Assembly: GCA_963666995.1 (NCBI GenBank)
Contig: OY762941.1
Span: 4,402,001-4,466,000, forward strand
DNA length: 64,000 bases
Reading direction: 5' to 3'
DNA from: Syntrophobacter sp963666995
GTDB lineage: Bacteria; Desulfobacterota; Syntrophobacteria; Syntrophobacterales; Syntrophobacteraceae
This document shows, piece by piece, positions 60,813 through 64,000 of this stretch (within the stretch, counting starts at the first letter, position 1; every line of letters starts with the position of its first letter). A program made the position numbers and the translations under genes. The notes under the pieces are model-generated. The model had not been told where the DNA came from. It saw only the letters and a program-made list of their open reading frames with translations, and did no database searches.

Positions 60813-60860
60813 TGTCACATGCAACACAGAAATCATGCAACGTTTCTGTTGCGTGCAACG
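60813..60860. promoter_or_regulatory. 48-bp palindromic enhancer block (D)
   Basis: Sites TGTCACATGCAACA (60813-60826), ATGCAACG and TGTTGCGTGCAACG (60847-60860). The right flank (TTTTTCTTGCCGGCTAT) matches the right side of block B. Confidence 0.8.
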
Positions 60861-60960
60861 GTATTTTTCTTGCCGGCTATCAATCAGTACACTACCCACC
60901 CATGCTTAACTTGCCGTTATCCCATCATAATATGTGATCAGTGATGTCCATTGCCTTTCC

Positions 60961-60974
60961 GGCACAGATTTTGA
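60961..60974 (+). promoter_or_regulatory. Sigma-54-type promoter (D)
   Basis: GGCACAGATTTTGA on the plus strand, 100 bases past block D. Like B-rightward it keeps the -24 consensus and has GA at -12. It points to the receiver-domain gene at 61122. Confidence 0.62.
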
Positions 60975-61121
60975 TTATCTTAAAGCGTGTCTGATAGTCC
61001 TCCCACGCATTGCCTACCGATCACCAGACCTGACAGGTGAGCGGCGGGTGGCGATTCTGAAGATAAACCGGGAAATGTCGGATTGCTTCTCAGAGAGGGA
61101 AACCTCTCATATGGAGAATGG

Positions 61122-61484
61122 ATGAAGGTGAATATTCTCGTGATCGATAATGAAGAGAGCATCAGGTTCAGCTTCAGTAGATTCCTTATAGCCGAAGGGC
61201 ATAACGTGATCACCGCCAAAGGTTACCAGGAAGCTCTGGCAAGAATGGATGAAACAGAATTTGAACTGATACTCGCAGATATCTTTCTCGAAGATGGATG
61301 GGGGATAGATATTTTACGGGAGGTAATGAAGAGGAACCTTAAAACTCGAGTGATCATCATGACGGCATATCCCAGTACAGAAACAGCGCAAGACAGTTTT
61401 CGCATGCACGCCGTGGATTACCTCGTTAAACCGCTAAGACAGGGAGGGCTGCTTAATTCCGTAAATAAGGCATTACAACAATAA
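61122..61484 (+). CDS. Single-domain response regulator (receiver only)
   Basis: A 120-residue receiver domain: NILVIDNEESIRFSFSRFL, phospho-acceptor Asp53 (LADIFLEDGWG), then VIIMTAYPSTETA and VKPL. It closely resembles the receiver of the sigma-54 regulator at 52824 and may be a duplicate of it. With no output domain it may act as a phosphate sink or competitor for the same kinase (inference). The ATG at 61122 has a GGAG site; it is the first gene after promoter D. Confidence 0.87.
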   Translation: MKVNILVIDNEESIRFSFSRFLIAEGHNVITAKGYQEALARMDETEFELILADIFLEDGWGIDILREVMKRNLKTRVIIMTAYPSTETAQDSFRMHAVDYLVKPLRQGGLLNSVNKALQQ

Positions 61485-61634
61485 GGAAAATGGAGCCGGT
61501 GTGACGAAATGATCCGGGATAATCGAAATCAGACAACCATTCGAAAGGAGCGTGAAGTTTTGCATCCAGGCGATCGTAAAAATAAGTCAGCGTACTCGGC
61601 GTATTGATTTTAAGAACCTAGAGAAGGAGAAGTC

Positions 61635-62978
61635 ATGAACAGAAAGGTATGTTATCTGCGAGTTCTGGTTGGGTTCCTCGTTTTGCTGATGGCGGCCCCG
61701 CCCTGGCTCCTGGCACAGAGCCCCGGAACGGGTGGACCCCTTAGGCAAGAAGAGCTGGACCAGATGCTTGCACCGATCGCTCTCTATCCTGATTCCCTGC
61801 TCGGGCAGATCCTGGTGGCAGCGACCTACCCCAACCAGGTGACGGAAGCGGACCAATGGGTAAGGAAAAACAACAGCCTTCGAGGCGACGCACTGAATGA
61901 CGCACTGGACCGGATGGACTGGGACCTCAGTGTGAAGGCGCTGGTTCCCTTTCCACAGGTCCTCTCCATGATGAGCGATAAATTGGATTGGACCCAAAAG
62001 CTGGGTGACGCTTTCCTGGCGCAGCAGGCCGATGTCATGGATTCCATCCAGGGTCTGCGGGCCAAAGCCCATGCTCAAGGCAATCTCAAAAGCACCGAGC
62101 AGCAGAAGGTGGTTGTCCGGGGGGAGAGTATCGAAATTGAGCCGGCCAATCCTGAAGTTGTCTATGTTCCCACTTACAACCCCGCGGTGATCTACGGAGC
62201 CTGGGGGTACCCTGCGTACCCTCCCTACGCTTATAACCCCTATTATCCCAACTACGCTTATGACCCCTATTACACTGGGGCAGGCTTTGTTACAGGCGGG
62301 CTGTTCGGGTTTGCGGCCGGCATAGCGGTGGGATCAATGTGGAACTCGGGATGGGGGCGCTGGGACTGGGGCAGGCATGACGTCAATGTCAATATCAACC
62401 GGAACGTCAATATCAATCGCAATAATTTCAGAAGAGGGGAGATGAGGACCTCCAGTTGGCATGATGTGAACCGCAACAGGGTATCACGAGATTCCGGGCG
62501 GCACGCTGTTGGGCAGACTGGGAACAAGGGCTCTGCCGGAAGGGATGGGCTGAAACCCGGGACCAGGCCAACGGCGGAATCCGTCAGCAAGGGACTTAAA
62601 CAGCGAGAGGGCAACGCCCAGGTGCGTCAAGGCAAAAATGCGGGACAGGGCAGCCAGACAAAGATGGGTTCAGACCGCGGTCAGAGGGGAAGCGCCATGT
62701 CCTCCGAAAGGTCCAAGGGTCAACGGGGAACTACCATGTCCTCTGAAAGGTCCAAGGGTCAGAGGGGAACTACCATGTCCTCTGAAAGGTCCAAGGGTCA
62801 GAGGGGAAGCACCATGTCCTCCGGGCAGTCGCGAAGCGGTAGCCCTCGCGCTGGTGGTTCCAGTGGTGGCGGCGGGTCCCATGGCGGTGGTGGTAGCGGC
62901 CACGGTGGTGGCAATTCCCATGGCGGTGGTGGTAGCGGCCACGGTGGTGGCGGCGGATCCCACGATAAGCACGAGTAA
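61635..62978 (+). CDS. DUF3300 secreted protein with repetitive tail
   Basis: A 447-residue exported protein. The signal peptide (about 1-27) is followed by the DUF3300 domain (about 35-260; EELDQMLAPIALYPDSLLGQILVAATYP, and Tyr/Pro-rich VYVPTYNPAVIYGAWGYPAYPPY). An Asn-rich segment and a low-complexity tail of 13-residue Ser/Lys/Gln/Arg repeats and Gly/His/Ser runs end it. The surface-exposed tail suggests an envelope or extracellular protein. The gene follows the receiver-domain gene in the D direction. Confidence 0.85.
   Translation: MNRKVCYLRVLVGFLVLLMAAPPWLLAQSPGTGGPLRQEELDQMLAPIALYPDSLLGQILVAATYPNQVTEADQWVRKNNSLRGDALNDALDRMDWDLSVKALVPFPQVLSMMSDKLDWTQKLGDAFLAQQADVMDSIQGLRAKAHAQGNLKSTEQQKVVVRGESIEIEPANPEVVYVPTYNPAVIYGAWGYPAYPPYAYNPYYPNYAYDPYYTGAGFVTGGLFGFAAGIAVGSMWNSGWGRWDWGRHDVNVNINRNVNINRNNFRRGEMRTSSWHDVNRNRVSRDSGRHAVGQTGNKGSAGRDGLKPGTRPTAESVSKGLKQREGNAQVRQGKNAGQGSQTKMGSDRGQRGSAMSSERSKGQRGTTMSSERSKGQRGTTMSSERSKGQRGSTMSSGQSRSGSPRAGGSSGGGGSHGGGGSGHGGGNSHGGGGSGHGGGGGSHDKHE
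62697..62813 (+). repeat. Three 39-bp tandem repeats inside the DUF3300 gene
   Basis: Three units starting at 62697, 62736 and 62775 encode MSSERSKGQRGTT-like repeats with a few changes, preceded and followed by partial units. Codon-level similarity suggests recent duplication. Confidence 0.9.
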
Positions 62979-63204
62979 ATCACGAGACTACAACACATCA
63001 TGATCTGATGGAGGACTTAACAATACTCTTATTAAACATGAGTGTTTGCCTTACAACGACAACAGAGCAAGATAAAGATTTTTGCTAAAGGATGGCGAAG
63101 AAAGCATTGGGGTTACACTGCAGAGGCATCAGGGAGTCATGTCATTGTTGCCCTTACAGATCGTAGCCCTGAACGTCAAGATTTCGGCAGAACGGAGAAT
63201 GGAG

Positions 63205-63360
63205 ATGTTGGGAACAATCCTGCTCGTTATATTAATTCTACTGCTCGTGGGAGCACTCCCTACCTGGCCGCACAGCAGCGGGTGGGGATACTATCCGAGC
63301 GGAGGCCTGGGACTGGTCCTTGTGGTCGTGGTCGTGCTGCTGGTCATGGGCCGTATCTGA
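63205..63360 (+). CDS. DUF3309 small membrane protein (second copy)
   Basis: A 51-residue protein with the same LPTWPHSSGWGYYPSGGLGL core and two hydrophobic helices as the copy at 42363-42518, ending MGRI against FGRI there. A good GGAGAATGGAG site precedes the start. The two copies are both in the inferred regulon. Confidence 0.87.
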   Translation: MLGTILLVILILLLVGALPTWPHSSGWGYYPSGGLGLVLVVVVVLLVMGRI

Positions 63361-63462
63361 CGGGAGTGACGGCATCGCAGAGGATTGCACAGCACTCCTC
63401 TGCGATGGGCATGGTCCGGCAACCGTAAACACTGAACTTCTTCAGGAAAAGAGGAGCAAGTC

Positions 63463-63663
63463 ATGAACTGGGATCAAATCGCAGGGAACTGGAAGCAAGT
63501 TAAAGGAGTGGTCAGGAAGAAGTGGGGCAAACTCACCGACGACGATGTGGACGTCATTGCCGGAAAACGCGACATACTCCTCGGCAAGATACAAGAAAAA
63601 CACGGTCTCGCACACGAAGAGGCGGAAAAGGAACTCAAGGCTTTCGAAGATTCTTTGAAGTAG
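63463..63663 (+). CDS. CsbD-family stress protein
   Basis: A 66-residue CsbD-like protein with the full family pattern: NWDQIAGNWKQVKGVVRKKW, DDDVDVIAGKRDILLGKIQE and HGLAHEEAEKELKAF. CsbD is a general stress protein of unknown biochemical role. An AGGAGCAAGTC site precedes the ATG. It is intact, unlike the fragment at 57854. Confidence 0.9.
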   Translation: MNWDQIAGNWKQVKGVVRKKWGKLTDDDVDVIAGKRDILLGKIQEKHGLAHEEAEKELKAFEDSLK

Positions 63664-64000
63664 TCAAGGCTCGATGTCAAAGAGCCCAGCTCCTTCAGTC
63701 TGAAGCACTGGTGGAACGATCTGAACGCCGCCGGCAGGCCTCTGAGTCGATTTATGGATACACGATTTCGGGGCGCGGCCGGCACTTATGCCCGGTATTG
63801 CGCACATTCAGCGGTGAGGAGTCTGTCTCGGCCGGGAACAGGACTCCCCATTCGCTTATCATCATTCCTGCGACTTCATCCCGGTTCATAAATTGCTCCC
63901 TTTCCCTTAAGGAGGTCTGAGAACCTGTCCAAGAATTTCTGATTGAGAAAATCTCGCGTTCCCATCCGTGCATCTTTAGGAAACTTCCATACCCGATGGA
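63664..64000. other. Window end, no gene seen
   Basis: No convincing gene in the last 337 bases; open frames on either strand lack recognisable motifs. Confidence 0.45.

Noticed and set aside
62697..62813. Tandem repeats that might suggest a CRISPR or VNTR RNA
   Set aside because: 39-bp units are in frame within a protein tail, with no spacers.

Overview
The window looks like a chromosomal segment of an anaerobic deltaproteobacterium (Desulfobacterota; a Syntrophobacter-like sulfate reducer or syntroph would fit). The indications are a Desulfovibrio-type molybdenum aldehyde oxidoreductase, DsrE- and DsrC-like sulfur proteins, group IIC introns, and extensive sigma-54 control in moderately GC-rich DNA. 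The genus is an inference; no rRNA is present.

Layout. 0-2.3 kb: end of a purine operon (purL-purQ-purN). 2.4-8.3 kb: a DsrE-like protein, an HNH endonuclease coupled to a small Cys protein, a DegP protease and a RelA/SpoT homologue with a degenerate synthetase domain. 8.5-10.9 kb: tRNA-Gln and tRNA-Glu, their terminator, a complete group IIC intron, a second terminator and a truncated second intron. 11-15.8 kb: aldehyde oxidoreductase, a DsrC/TusE-like carrier and a cysteine desulfurase, a plausible enzyme plus cofactor-sulfuration set. 16.4-25.2 kb: a cation ATPase, a cobalamin-riboswitch-controlled dehydrogenase/TrpD-like pair, nitroreductase, TIM-barrel protein, methyltransferase and thioesterase. 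25.6-35 kb: an S8 protease/metallo-beta-lactamase pair, an MFS exporter, a MITE-like element, and an ODP-like protein with a PP2C phosphatase. 35.6-40.9 kb: TreY and a GH57 enzyme.

41-63.7 kb is the most unusual part. It holds KaiC, KaiB, a frameshifted second KaiB, a PAS histidine kinase and a sigma-54 response regulator. Around them lie small envelope or stress-type genes: CsbD, BON, DUF3309 twice, glycine zipper, DUF3300, DUF5329, a PLD-type phospholipid synthase, and a TlpA/cNMP-rhodanese/DoxX operon. Four intergenic regions carry the same 48-bp block of palindromic sites built on GTTGCATGCAAC. At about 100 bp (99-101) from each block lies a -24/-12-type sequence, five promoters in all because one block serves two divergent ones. 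I read this as an enhancer-controlled sigma-54 regulon, probably driven by the local Kai/histidine kinase/response regulator module. Regulator binding is inferred.

Mobile or decaying DNA is common: two intron copies, an IS630 element, a MITE, dispersed repeats, and fragments or frameshifts of UbiD, KaiB, CsbD and a small membrane protein.
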